A stretch of DNA of 64,000 nt from CAJXYS01 sp913063035. GTDB taxonomy: Bacteria > Pseudomonadota > Alphaproteobacteria > Rhodobacterales > Rhodobacteraceae. The notes beneath the pieces are model-generated. The model was not told where the DNA came from. It did no database searches and saw only the letters and a program-made list of their open reading frames with translations. Positions 31,646 through 40,071 of this stretch are shown here, piece by piece. The DNA is taken from assembly GCF_050586465.1 (NCBI RefSeq), contig NZ_JBOCEG010000008.1, positions 1 through 64,000 of the forward strand, read 5' to 3'. Within the stretch, counting starts at the first letter, position 1, and each line of letters opens with the position of its first letter. The translations under genes were made by a program, and so were the position numbers.

Positions 31646-32737
31646 ATGACCGTTCAGATCACGCCCCAGCCCGGTATCATGCAGATCGCGCTCTACGAGG
31701 GCGGCGCCAGCCATGTGGAGGGCGTGACCGAGGTGGTGAAGCTGTCGTCGAACGAGAACCCGCTCGGGCCGAGCCCGCGCGCCGTCGCCGCCTACGAGGC
31801 GGCCGGGACCAGCCTTGCGCGTTACCCGTCCTCGGACCATGCCGCGCTGCGGGAGGCCATCGCCGCGACCTTCGGGCTCGATGCCGGCCGCATCATCTGC
31901 GGGGTGGGCTCCGACGAGATCATCTCGTTCCTGACCCAGGCCTATGCCGGCCCCGGCGACGAGGTGATCCATACCGAGCACGGCTTCGCGATGTACCGGA
32001 TCTCGGCGCTGGCGGCCGGCGCCACGCCGGTGGAAGTGCCCGAGGCGGGCCGCGTCACCGACGTGGACGCGATCCTCGCCGCCTGCACCGACCGGACCCG
32101 TCTCGTGTTCGTCGCCAATCCGAACAACCCGACCGGCACCATGATCGGCGCCGACGCGTTCGCGCGCCTGGCCGACGGCCTGCCGCCGCGGGCGCTGCTG
32201 GTGCTGGACGGCGCCTATGCCGAATACGTGCCGGGCTATGACGGCGGCGCGGCGCTGGTCGAGGCCCGCGAGAACGTGGTGATGACGCGCACCTTCTCGA
32301 AGATCTACGGGCTCGGCGCGCTGCGCGTCGGCTGGGGTTACGGCCCGCGCGCCGTGATCGATGTGCTGAACCGGGTCCGCGGCCCGTTCAATCTCTCGAC
32401 ATCTGCACAGGATGCGGCCGCCGCGGCGGTGCGGGACACCGCCTATACCGATCTCTGCCGGGCCGAGAACGCAGGCTGGCGCGACTGGCTGGCGGCCGCG
32501 CTGGACAAGGTCGGCGTGCCATCGGATCCGAGCCATGCAAATTTCATCCTCGCCCGCTTCCGCGACCGGGACGAGGCCGAGGCCTGCGACGCCTTTCTCA
32601 AGGCGCGCGGGCTCATCGTGCGTAAGGTCGCCGGCTACAAGCTGCCTGCGGCGCTGCGGATCACCGTGGGCGACGAGACCGCCTGCCGGCGCGTGGCCGA
32701 GGCCGTCGCGGCCTTCCGCGCGGGGCAGGAGGCATGA
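31646..32737 (+). CDS. hisC: Histidinol-phosphate aminotransferase
   Basis: 363-aa PLP-dependent class II aminotransferase for histidine biosynthesis; relatives also transaminate aromatic 2-oxo acids. Lys219 in TFSKIYGLGALRVG is the PLP lysine; NPNNPTGT near 158 and the N-terminal KLSSNENPLGPS are hallmark HisC motifs. ATG 31646 has GGAAGA upstream; an earlier in-frame ATG at 31619 is less likely. The stop overlaps the next gene by 4 bases (ATGA), coupling it to a prephenate/arogenate dehydrogenase, which suggests a role in tyrosine/phenylalanine synthesis as well. Confidence 0.93.
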   Translation: MTVQITPQPGIMQIALYEGGASHVEGVTEVVKLSSNENPLGPSPRAVAAYEAAGTSLARYPSSDHAALREAIAATFGLDAGRIICGVGSDEIISFLTQAYAGPGDEVIHTEHGFAMYRISALAAGATPVEVPEAGRVTDVDAILAACTDRTRLVFVANPNNPTGTMIGADAFARLADGLPPRALLVLDGAYAEYVPGYDGGAALVEARENVVMTRTFSKIYGLGALRVGWGYGPRAVIDVLNRVRGPFNLSTSAQDAAAAAVRDTAYTDLCRAENAGWRDWLAAALDKVGVPSDPSHANFILARFRDRDEAEACDAFLKARGLIVRKVAGYKLPAALRITVGDETACRRVAEAVAAFRAGQEA

Positions 32738-33657
32738 GCGCGCCCTACCGGCGCGTGGCGCTGATCGGGCTCGGCCTGATCGCGTCCTCGATGGCGCATG
32801 CGATGCGCCGTGCGGGCCTGGCGGAGGAAATCACCGGCCATGCGCGATCCGCCGAGACCCGCGCGACCGCGCTGGAGATCGGGCTCTGCGACCGGGTGTT
32901 CGAGACCACCGCCGCGGCCGCGGAGGGCGCGGAGCTGGTCATGCTCTGCGTGCCGGTCGGCGCGATGGCCGGCGTCGCGGCCGAGATCGGCCCGCATCTC
33001 GCGCCGGGCGCGACGGTATCCGACGTGGGGTCGGTCAAGCGCGAGGTGATTTCGGCCGTGGCGCCCCATCTGCCCGCGGGCGTGCAGTTCATCCCCGCCC
33101 ATCCCATCGCCGGGACCGAGCATTCCGGCCCGCGCGCCGGCTTCGCTGAGCTTTTCGAGAACCGCTGGTGCCTGCTGACGCCGGTCGAGGGCACGGATCC
33201 CGGCGCGGTCGAGCGTTACACGCGCTTCTGGGAAGCGATGGGCGCGCATGTCGACTGCATGGATGCCGAGCATCACGACCTGGTGCTGGCCGTGACCAGC
33301 CACGCGCCGCACCTGATCGCCTACACGATGGTGGGCGTCGCCGACGACCTGCGGCGGGTCACCGACAGCGAGGTGATCAAGTATTCCGCGGCCGGGTTCC
33401 GCGACTTCACCCGGATCGCGGCCTCGGACCCGACGATGTGGCGCGACGTCTTCCTGCACAACAAGGACGCCACGCTCGAGATCCTCGGCCGGTTCACGGA
33501 AGAGCTGTTCGCGCTGCAGCGGGCGATCCGCACGGGCGACGGCGACATGCTCTTCGAGTATTTCACGCGGACACGGGCGATCCGGCGTGGTATCATCGAA
33601 GCCGGACAGGATACCGACGCGCCCGATTTCGGGCGGGTCAAGAAACACGAGGACTGA
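32734..33657 (+). CDS. Prephenate/arogenate dehydrogenase family protein
   Basis: 307-aa NAD(P)-dependent dehydrogenase of tyrosine biosynthesis (TyrA/TyrC type). Rossmann motif GLGLIASSMA at about 12-21, then VPVGAM, DVGSVK (near 96) and HPIAGTEHSGP (near 124) are the family hallmarks, the last containing the catalytic His. TSHAPHLIAY follows near residue 189. It converts prephenate to 4-hydroxyphenylpyruvate or arogenate to tyrosine; the substrate cannot be decided from sequence alone. Overlaps hisC by 4 bases. Confidence 0.93.
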   Translation: MSAPYRRVALIGLGLIASSMAHAMRRAGLAEEITGHARSAETRATALEIGLCDRVFETTAAAAEGAELVMLCVPVGAMAGVAAEIGPHLAPGATVSDVGSVKREVISAVAPHLPAGVQFIPAHPIAGTEHSGPRAGFAELFENRWCLLTPVEGTDPGAVERYTRFWEAMGAHVDCMDAEHHDLVLAVTSHAPHLIAYTMVGVADDLRRVTDSEVIKYSAAGFRDFTRIAASDPTMWRDVFLHNKDATLEILGRFTEELFALQRAIRTGDGDMLFEYFTRTRAIRRGIIEAGQDTDAPDFGRVKKHED

Positions 33658-33661
33658 GCAG

Positions 33662-34555
33662 ATGCCCCGCCTGACCGCCCTGCTTCTGGCCCTGGCGACG
33701 CTCGTTTCGGCCGGTTCCGCGGCCGCCTATGCGCCGGAGCGGTCGGTGCGCCCCGCACCCCGCGAAGCGGTCCCGGCCTTCACGCCCCGGACGGTGACCG
33801 TCCCGGTCTATTACCGCGCCGCGATCCGGCCGATGCCACGGCCCGCGGCGGCGACGCCGGCCCCCGCCGCCGCCCCTTCCAACGCGATGCGCGACGTGGC
33901 GCGGGCCAGCCGGCTTGCGGTGGGCCGCTCGCTCCGCCCGTCCGGGCGCCCGGGGGAGGCCCGGGTCCAGCCGGCTTCCGCGGTGCGCGCGGTGCCGCAG
34001 CGCCCCGGCGGGATCTCCGGCGGCGGCAAGGTCGGGGCGATCTGTGGCGACAGGGCGATCCAGGGGCGCGCGGTCGCGCCGATCCAGGGCCGCGTGCGCG
34101 GCTGCGGGGTCGACCGGCCCGTCGCCGTCACCGCGGTGGACGGCGTGCGGCTCAGCCAGGCGGCCGTGATGGACTGCGGAACCGCCAAGGCGCTCAAGAG
34201 CTGGGTGCGGCGCGGCCTGAAACCCGAGGTCGGCCGGCTTGGCGGCGGGGTCGATCGCCTTCAGGTGGCCGCGCATTACGTCTGCCGCACCCGCAACCAC
34301 CAGCCCGGTGCGCGGATTTCCGAACACGGGCGCGGCCGGGCGATCGATATCTCGGCCATCGTTCTGAAGAACGGCGCCCGCATCACCGTCGAACAGGGCT
34401 GGAAGCGCCGCGCCGAGGGACGGCTGCTGCGCCGGGTGCACAAGGCCGCCTGCGGTCCCTTCGGCACCGTTCTGGGCCCCGAGGCGGACCGCCATCACCG
34501 CGACCATTTCCATTTCGACACGGCGCGCCATCGCGGCGGCGCCTATTGCCGCTGA
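33662..34555 (+). CDS. Extensin-like family protein
   Basis: 297-aa secreted protein with a signal peptide (1-22, ends GSAAA) and a long Pro/Ala/Arg-rich linker up to about residue 115. The C-terminal domain (about 120-297) is the bacterial 'extensin-like' domain (PF06904), with paired cysteines (GAICGDR, GCGVDRP, MDCGTAK, YVCRTRN, AACG) and the conserved ISEHGRGRAIDIS and HHRDHFHFD blocks resembling D,D-peptidase/LAS folds with His-Asp-His zinc-site spacing. A cell-wall hydrolase activity is a reasonable inference. Four bases after the dehydrogenase stop. Confidence 0.85.
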   Translation: MPRLTALLLALATLVSAGSAAAYAPERSVRPAPREAVPAFTPRTVTVPVYYRAAIRPMPRPAAATPAPAAAPSNAMRDVARASRLAVGRSLRPSGRPGEARVQPASAVRAVPQRPGGISGGGKVGAICGDRAIQGRAVAPIQGRVRGCGVDRPVAVTAVDGVRLSQAAVMDCGTAKALKSWVRRGLKPEVGRLGGGVDRLQVAAHYVCRTRNHQPGARISEHGRGRAIDISAIVLKNGARITVEQGWKRRAEGRLLRRVHKAACGPFGTVLGPEADRHHRDHFHFDTARHRGGAYCR

Positions 34556-34565
34556 GCCAGCCGCC

Positions 34566-35567
34566 TCAGCGCAGGACCAGCCGCGGCGCGGGGCCGAGCG
34601 GGATCGGCCCGAAGAAGATCGCCCGGTTCGACATGGTCAGCGGCGCGTCGAGCGTGTCGGGGCCGCCCGACAGCCCCGCCAGCACCGAGAGCCCGCGCTC
34701 CAGGGTTTCGGCAAGCCCGTCGGTCAGCAGCCCTACCTCGGCGCCGATCCGCAGCATCTCGCGCCAGTTCCGGGCCCGCACGGTGATACGCCCCTCCGGG
34801 TAGCCGGCGGCGTCGACCTCCAGTTCGCCCGCCGCGCGCAGTTCCAGCCGCCCCCAGAGCGCGGTCAGGTCGTCGAGATCGACGGAAACGATGCCCGGCC
34901 GGGCGACCTCGATCGCCTGCCGGTCCCACGGGGCGTCGAATTCCACCGTCATCTCCAGGTGCAGCGTGCCGATCTCGTCGGGCAGCATTCCCGACGGGTC
35001 GAGCCGTGCCCGGGCCTGTTCGCTCAGGCGCAGGGCCTGGGCGTCGAAGGCGATGTCGTGCGCGAAGGGCAGCGCCGCGGCCTGCCGGGTGGCGAGGATC
35101 GCGCTGTCGAGCCCGGCCTCCCAGCCGGTCTCGCCGGACAGCCGGACGTCTTCCAGCCGCATCGTCGCGCGCTGCACCGCAAGCTGCGTGTCCGGCGCGA
35201 AGACCAGGCTCGAGCGCATCCCGCCGGCGGCGATCTCGATCCTTTCTTCCGGCGAGGCGACGCTCTGGCTGCCGGGCCAGACCGCGATGACGTGGTTCGG
35301 GCGGTAGCTGAGCGCGAGGATCTGGAAAAAGGGCGCGCGCCAGGCCACGCCCGTTTCGGGATCGGCCAGCACGACGTCGGAGATCGTGGTGTCGAAGCGG
35401 TTGGGAAACCCGTTCACGGCGATCCCGTCATGCTCGGCCACCCAGCCGTCGGCGCGGCGGTCCTCGAACCAGCCGGCCAGCGCCCGCTCCTGCGCGCCCG
35501 CGCCCACGAACCAGTAACCGGACCAGAGCACGGCCAGCGCCGCGACGATCATGAGGAGCCAGCGCAT
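34566..35567 (-). CDS. DUF2125 domain-containing protein
   Basis: 333-aa exported or membrane-anchored protein of the DUF2125 family, common in alphaproteobacteria, function unknown. One N-terminal hydrophobic segment (about 4-22) acts as anchor or signal. The mature part starts with the family's GWFEDRRADGWVAEHDGIAVNGFPNRFDTTI and is rich in short beta-like segments, similar to AsmA-like repeats. ATG 35567. Divergent from the cyclotransferase gene over a 69-base gap; convergent with the extensin-like gene. Confidence 0.85.
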   Translation of the reverse strand: MRWLLMIVAALAVLWSGYWFVGAGAQERALAGWFEDRRADGWVAEHDGIAVNGFPNRFDTTISDVVLADPETGVAWRAPFFQILALSYRPNHVIAVWPGSQSVASPEERIEIAAGGMRSSLVFAPDTQLAVQRATMRLEDVRLSGETGWEAGLDSAILATRQAAALPFAHDIAFDAQALRLSEQARARLDPSGMLPDEIGTLHLEMTVEFDAPWDRQAIEVARPGIVSVDLDDLTALWGRLELRAAGELEVDAAGYPEGRITVRARNWREMLRIGAEVGLLTDGLAETLERGLSVLAGLSGGPDTLDAPLTMSNRAIFFGPIPLGPAPRLVLR

Positions 35568-35636
35568 CGGCGGATTCCCTGTTTGCAGCCTCTTTGTCCC
35601 CGTGTTTATAGAGCGCTGGCAAGGAGGACCAGTCGC

Positions 35637-36179
35637 ATGGCGGACGAGACGCTCTGGGTATTCGGATACGGATCGCTGATGTGGAACCCGGGGTTCGAAT
35701 TTCACGAACGCCAGATCGCGCGGCTGCCGGGCTATCACCGCAGCTTCTGCATGCGGTCCATCCATCATCGCGGCACGCCCGAACGACCCGGGCTGGTGCT
35801 GGCGCTTGACGCGGCGCGGGATGCGCATTGCGACGGCCTGGCGCTGTCGGTGGGACCCGAGAAGCGCGACGACACGCTGGCCTATCTGCGCGCGCGGGAA
35901 CTGGTTTCCTCGGCCTATCTCGAGGTTATGCGCGAGATCGAGCTGCGCGACGGGCGCCGGGTCGACGCGGTCTGCTACGTCATCGATGCCGATCACGTGC
36001 AGTATTGCGGGGGCCTGCCGCTCGAGGACCAGGCCGCGATCATCGCGCGGGCCACCGGGGGGCGGGGCCCGAATACCGAGTATCTCTACAACACCGCGCT
36101 GCACCTGCGCGAGCTGGGGATCGAGGATCCGGAACTGACATGGCTGTCCCGTCGCGTGGCCGATTTGGCCGGGCACTGA
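35637..36179 (+). CDS. Gamma-glutamylcyclotransferase (ChaC-like)
   Basis: 180-aa ChaC-family enzyme that cleaves glutathione to 5-oxoproline and Cys-Gly in the characterised members. The N-terminal VFGYGSLMWNPGFEF holds the substrate-binding YGSL loop, and SIHHRGTPERPGLVLALD is the conserved second block. The catalytic Glu is expected in YLxxREL (YLRARELVSSAY near 86). ATG 35637 has AAGGAGG 8 bases upstream. Function cytoplasmic. Divergent from the DUF2125 gene and upstream of the MotA-like gene by 87 bases. Confidence 0.9.
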   Translation: MADETLWVFGYGSLMWNPGFEFHERQIARLPGYHRSFCMRSIHHRGTPERPGLVLALDAARDAHCDGLALSVGPEKRDDTLAYLRARELVSSAYLEVMREIELRDGRRVDAVCYVIDADHVQYCGGLPLEDQAAIIARATGGRGPNTEYLYNTALHLRELGIEDPELTWLSRRVADLAGH

Positions 36180-36266
36180 GGCCGATCTGCCGCGGTCATA
36201 CGGGTCGGCGGCAACGCAAGAAGTTGCGTGTTGGCATGACACAGAACACGAAGTAGGGTAGCGACG

Positions 36267-37526
36267 TTGCCAAAACCGACCGTGACAGGGACTGACCCGA
36301 TGGCGTTCGCAGCGGACCGAGAGGCCGACGCTCACTTCACCCAGCCGGTCCGTCAGATCGTGATGATGCTCGTCGTCATCGGGCTCGTGGCGGCAGGCAG
36401 TTATCTCGTCTACCCGTCGCTCGCGCCGGTGTTCCTGTCGAACCCGTATCTGAACGGCGTGATCGCGGGGGTCTTCGTGATCGGTGTGCTGGCCTGTTTC
36501 TGGCAGGTGCTGCAACTGACTTCCTCGGTCAGCTGGATCGAAAGCTTCGCGCTGGACCGGCCGGGCACCGAGTTTATCCGCGCGCCGCGCCTGCTGGCGC
36601 CCCTGGCCGCGCTGTTGCGCTCGCGGGGGGCGCGCATGCAGGTCAGCGCCTCGTCGGCGCGGTCCATTCTCGATTCCGTCGCCACCCGGATGGACGAGGC
36701 GCGCGACATCACGCGCTACATCATCAACCTGCTGATTTTCCTGGGCCTTCTGGGAACGTTCTACGGCCTCGCGACGACGGTTCCGGCGGTGGTCGAGACC
36801 ATCCGCTCGCTGAACCTGCAGGAAGGCGAAAGCGGCGTCGAGGTCTTCGGACGCCTGATGACCGGGCTCGAAAAGCAGCTGGGCGGGATGGGCACGGCCT
36901 TCGCCTCGTCGCTGCTGGGCCTGGCGGGATCGCTTGTGGTCGGTCTGCTCGAGCTTTTCGCCGGCCACGGCCAGAACCGTTTCTACCGGGAGCTGGAGGA
37001 GTGGGTCTCCTCGATCACGCGGCTGGGGTTCTCGGCGGGTGACGGCGACGGCGGCGGCGTCGATCAGGCCGCGGTGGCCAGCGTGCTCGACCACATGGTC
37101 GAGCAGATGGACAGCCTCCAGAATCTCTATGTCCAGTCCGATATCAGCCGTGCCCATATCGACGAGAAAATCAGCCATCTCACCGAGGCGGTAGAGCGGA
37201 TGACGCAGCGGCTCGAGGGGGTTGGCGGCGGCGGGGCCGACCCGGGGCTCAGCGCCGCGCTGACCCGCGTGGCCGAGGGCCAGGAGCGGCTGATCGAAAA
37301 GCTCGAGGAACGCCCGGTCGACGACCACGCCGATCCGGAATCGCGCATGCGGCTGCGCTCGATCGACGTGCAGCTTCTGCGCATCCTCGAGGAAATGTCG
37401 GCCGGCCGCGAGGAAAGCCTGGCCGAACTGCGCGGCGATCTCGCGGCGCTGACCAAGGCGCTGCGCCAGATCAGCCGCGACAACGCCGAGCGCGCCGGGC
37501 TCGCCGCCGGGCGGCGGAGGAGCTAG
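36267..37526 (+). CDS. MotA/TolQ/ExbB proton channel family protein
   Basis: 419-aa membrane protein. Helices are at about 31-53, 64-84, 149-170 and 205-226; the third and fourth flank a conserved TolQ/ExbB-type core LIFLGLLGTFYGLATTVPAV and LMTGLEKQLGGMGTAFASSLLGLAGSL. The C-terminal ~190 residues are a polar, helical cytoplasmic tail. It is expected to form the pentameric stator-like ring around the MotB-like partner encoded three bases downstream. TTG 36267 is used (AGGG 8 bases upstream); ATG 36300 is an alternative that would shorten the protein by 11 residues. No flagellar, Tol or Ton genes are nearby, so the energised process is unknown. Confidence 0.85.
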   Translation: MPKPTVTGTDPMAFAADREADAHFTQPVRQIVMMLVVIGLVAAGSYLVYPSLAPVFLSNPYLNGVIAGVFVIGVLACFWQVLQLTSSVSWIESFALDRPGTEFIRAPRLLAPLAALLRSRGARMQVSASSARSILDSVATRMDEARDITRYIINLLIFLGLLGTFYGLATTVPAVVETIRSLNLQEGESGVEVFGRLMTGLEKQLGGMGTAFASSLLGLAGSLVVGLLELFAGHGQNRFYRELEEWVSSITRLGFSAGDGDGGGVDQAAVASVLDHMVEQMDSLQNLYVQSDISRAHIDEKISHLTEAVERMTQRLEGVGGGGADPGLSAALTRVAEGQERLIEKLEERPVDDHADPESRMRLRSIDVQLLRILEEMSAGREESLAELRGDLAALTKALRQISRDNAERAGLAAGRRRS

Positions 37527-37529
37527 GCC

Positions 37530-39995
37530 ATGGCTCTCTCGCGCCGGACTGGCCAGCGGTTCACGGCCAATATCTGGCCGGGCTTCGTGGACGCCATGAC
37601 GGCGCTGCTGCTGGTGCTGATGTTCGTGCTGACGATCTTCATGATCGTGCAATACGTCCTGCGCGAGACCATCACCAACCAGGACAGCGAGCTCGAGGAA
37701 CTCAGCTCGCAAGTGGCGAGCCTTGCCCAGGCGCTCGGGCTTGAACAGCAGCGGGCCTTCGCGCTGGAAGAACAGGTTGGCGCGCTCGACTCCGCGCTCG
37801 CGGAAGAACGCGCCGCCGCGGAACGCCAGGCACAGCTGATCGAGACGCTGCGCACGCGCTCGCTCGAGCAGCAGGCCCAGATCGAGAGCCAGGCCGAGGA
37901 GATCGAGGGCTACCAGACAAGGGTGGCGAGCTTCGAGGAACAGGTCGCCTCGCTCCTGGCAGAGCGCGAGAACCTGACCGTGGCCAACGCCGCGCTGGAA
38001 GACCAGGTCGCCGAGGGCGAGGACCGGATCGCCACGCTGCAGAACCGGATTTCCGATGCCGAGGCCGAGAACCTGCGGCTCATGTCCGAACAGGAAGCGC
38101 TGCAGCTGGCACTGGCCCAGGCGCGCGAGGAGATCGACGCGCAGGCCGAGACCGCGCGGCTCGCCGCCGCCCGGCGCGAGGCGCTGGAGGCGCTGGTGGC
38201 GGACCTGCGCGGCGAGGCGGAAGAGCGCGAGACCAGCCTTCAGGACACGCTCGCCGCGCTGGAACGGACCGAGACGCAACTCACGCAGTCCGAAACCGCG
38301 CGCGCGCAGCTCGACGACCGGATCGCGGAACTCTCCGCCACGCTGTCCGAGCGGGAGGCCGAGGTCGCCGCGTTGCAGGAGGATCTCTCCGAGGAGGAAA
38401 AGGCCCGCCTTGCCGAGGCCGCGGCGGCGCAGGCGCTGCGCGCGCGTATCGACAACATGGAGGCCACCCTTACCGAGGAGGAAAAGGCACGGTTGGCCGA
38501 GGCCGCGGCCGCCGAACGGCTGCGCGAAAGGCTGGAGAACGCCGAGGACGAGCTGACGGCGATGTCGCTCGCGCTGGAAGAGGAACGCAAACGCGCCGAA
38601 GAGACCCTGACCATGCTCGCCGCCGCCGAGACGGCGCAGGACGAGCTGGACACGCTGCTCGCCGCCGCCGTGCTGGCCCGCGACGAAATGGCGGCGCGCC
38701 TGGACCAGGCGCTCGCCGCCGAGCAAGAGGCCGAGACGGCGCTGGGCGCCGAAGCGGCCAGGCGCGCCGAGCTGGATACGCTGCTGGCGGCTGCGCTGGC
38801 CGCCCAGGGCAGGCTGGAAACGGACGTGGCGGCGGCCCGCGAGGCCGCGGCCGAGGCGCAAGCGGCGCAGGCCACCGCCGAGGCGGAGCGCGATGCGCTG
38901 CGCAACCGGCTATCGCAGGTGGTCGCGGAACTGGAGGAGATGACCGCCGCCCGCGACCGGCTCGAGGCCGGGGTCGAGGGCGACATGGCCGAGTTGCAGC
39001 GCCGCCTGACCACCGCGCTGACCGCGCAGCTTACCGCGGAGACGGCGCGCGCCGATCTCGAGACGCAGCTCGCCCGGACGCTCGACCAGCTCGAGGCGAC
39101 GCGCGACGAGCTGGCCGCGCGCGAAAGTGCCTCCGAAGAGACGGAACGGTCGCTCCGCGAGGAAATCACCGCGTTGATCGCGGCGCGACGCCGGGCCGAG
39201 GAAGCCGCCGCCGACAGCCTCAGCAAGGCCGAGGAGCGCGCGCTGCTGTTGCAGCAGGCCAATGCGGAGCTTCAGCAAGAGGAGGCCAAGTCGGCCGACA
39301 GCCGCCGGCAGATCGCCGTGCTGAATCAGCAAACGGCCGAGTTGCGCCGCCAGGTTTCTTCCCTGCAGTCGCTCCTCGGCGAGGCCGAGGAGCGCGAGGA
39401 AGAGGCGGAGGTCCAGATCGAGGCGCTCGGCTCTCGGCTCAACGCCGCGCTGGCCCGCGTCGCGCAGGAGGAACGCCGCAGGGCCGAGCTGGAGGCCGCC
39501 GAGCGCCGGCGGCTCGAGCAGGAGAAGGAGCAACTGGAGCGCTATCGCTCGGAATTCTTCGGTCTGCTGCGCGAGGTGCTTGGCGACCGCGACGGCGTGC
39601 GCATCGTCGGCGATCGTTTCGTGTTCTCATCCGAGGTGCTTTTCGCGCCGGGCTCGGCCGAGCTGTCGCCGGACGGCCGGTCCGAGATCGCGAAGGTGGC
39701 CTCCGTCATCCGGGACGTCTCGGGCCAGATTCCCTCTGCGCTCGACTGGATCATTCGCGTGGACGGGCACACCGACAACGTGCCGCTGATCCCGGGCGCC
39801 CGCTTCGACGACAACTGGGAGCTGAGCCAGGCCCGGGCGCTGTCGGTCGTGCGCTACATGATCGACGAGCTGGGCATCCGGCCCGACCGGCTGGCCGCGG
39901 CGGGTTTCGGCGAATTCCAGCCCGTGGCCAGCCAAGACACCCCGGAAGGCCGGGCGCAGAACCGGCGGATCGAGCTCAAGCTGACCGAGAGCTGA
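37530..39995 (+). CDS. Long coiled-coil MotB-like protein with OmpA peptidoglycan-binding domain
   Basis: 821-aa single-pass membrane protein. Asp21 in WPGFVDAMTALLLVLMFVLT sits at the start of the only helix, the position of the proton-carrying Asp in MotB/ExbD/TolR. Residues ~50-685 are a near-continuous Glu/Ala/Arg coiled coil with an internal 28-residue (four-heptad) duplication at 288-343. The C-terminal OmpA-like domain (about 695-815) has the peptidoglycan-binding pattern DGHTDN, ELSQARALSVV and GFGEFQP...NRRIELKL. It forms a unit with the MotA-like gene (3-base gap, GGAGGAG ribosome site). The predicted structure is a proton-driven stator anchored to the wall through a very long periplasmic rod. 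Confidence 0.85.
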   Translation: MALSRRTGQRFTANIWPGFVDAMTALLLVLMFVLTIFMIVQYVLRETITNQDSELEELSSQVASLAQALGLEQQRAFALEEQVGALDSALAEERAAAERQAQLIETLRTRSLEQQAQIESQAEEIEGYQTRVASFEEQVASLLAERENLTVANAALEDQVAEGEDRIATLQNRISDAEAENLRLMSEQEALQLALAQAREEIDAQAETARLAAARREALEALVADLRGEAEERETSLQDTLAALERTETQLTQSETARAQLDDRIAELSATLSEREAEVAALQEDLSEEEKARLAEAAAAQALRARIDNMEATLTEEEKARLAEAAAAERLRERLENAEDELTAMSLALEEERKRAEETLTMLAAAETAQDELDTLLAAAVLARDEMAARLDQALAAEQEAETALGAEAARRAELDTLLAAALAAQGRLETDVAAAREAAAEAQAAQATAEAERDALRNRLSQVVAELEEMTAARDRLEAGVEGDMAELQRRLTTALTAQLTAETARADLETQLARTLDQLEATRDELAARESASEETERSLREEITALIAARRRAEEAAADSLSKAEERALLLQQANAELQQEEAKSADSRRQIAVLNQQTAELRRQVSSLQSLLGEAEEREEEAEVQIEALGSRLNAALARVAQEERRRAELEAAERRRLEQEKEQLERYRSEFFGLLREVLGDRDGVRIVGDRFVFSSEVLFAPGSAELSPDGRSEIAKVASVIRDVSGQIPSALDWIIRVDGHTDNVPLIPGARFDDNWELSQARALSVVRYMIDELGIRPDRLAAAGFGEFQPVASQDTPEGRAQNRRIELKLTES

Positions 39996-40020
39996 GCGCG
40001 CGCTCCTGCAAAAAACGGAA

Positions 40021-40042
40021 AGGGCGCCCCGCGGGGCGCCCT
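40021..40042 (-). terminator. Intrinsic terminator of clpA (bidirectional hairpin)
   Basis: Perfect 22-bp palindrome between the convergent coiled-coil gene and clpA. Read on the minus strand it is followed by TTCCGTTTTTTG, a good U-tract, so it ends clpA transcription; on the plus strand it lacks a T-run. Confidence 0.8.
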
Positions 40043-40071
40043 CTGTTCGCTGGGCCGCTGCGCCGCCCCGC

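Noticed and set aside
36214..36229. ACGCAA-N4-TTGCGT inverted repeat upstream of the MotA-like gene
   Set aside because: Only 6 bp and not tied to a clear promoter; could be chance in GC-rich DNA.
34566..38861. 1431-codon minus-strand frame
   Set aside because: Its 3' third is the real DUF2125 gene; the upstream part is antisense to the MotA-like and coiled-coil genes and has no ribosome site or domain.
36267..39995. Zorya-type anti-phage system
   Set aside because: The channel protein lacks the long tail of ZorA, the long coiled coil is on the OmpA protein instead, and no helicase/nuclease partner genes (ZorC/D/E) are present.
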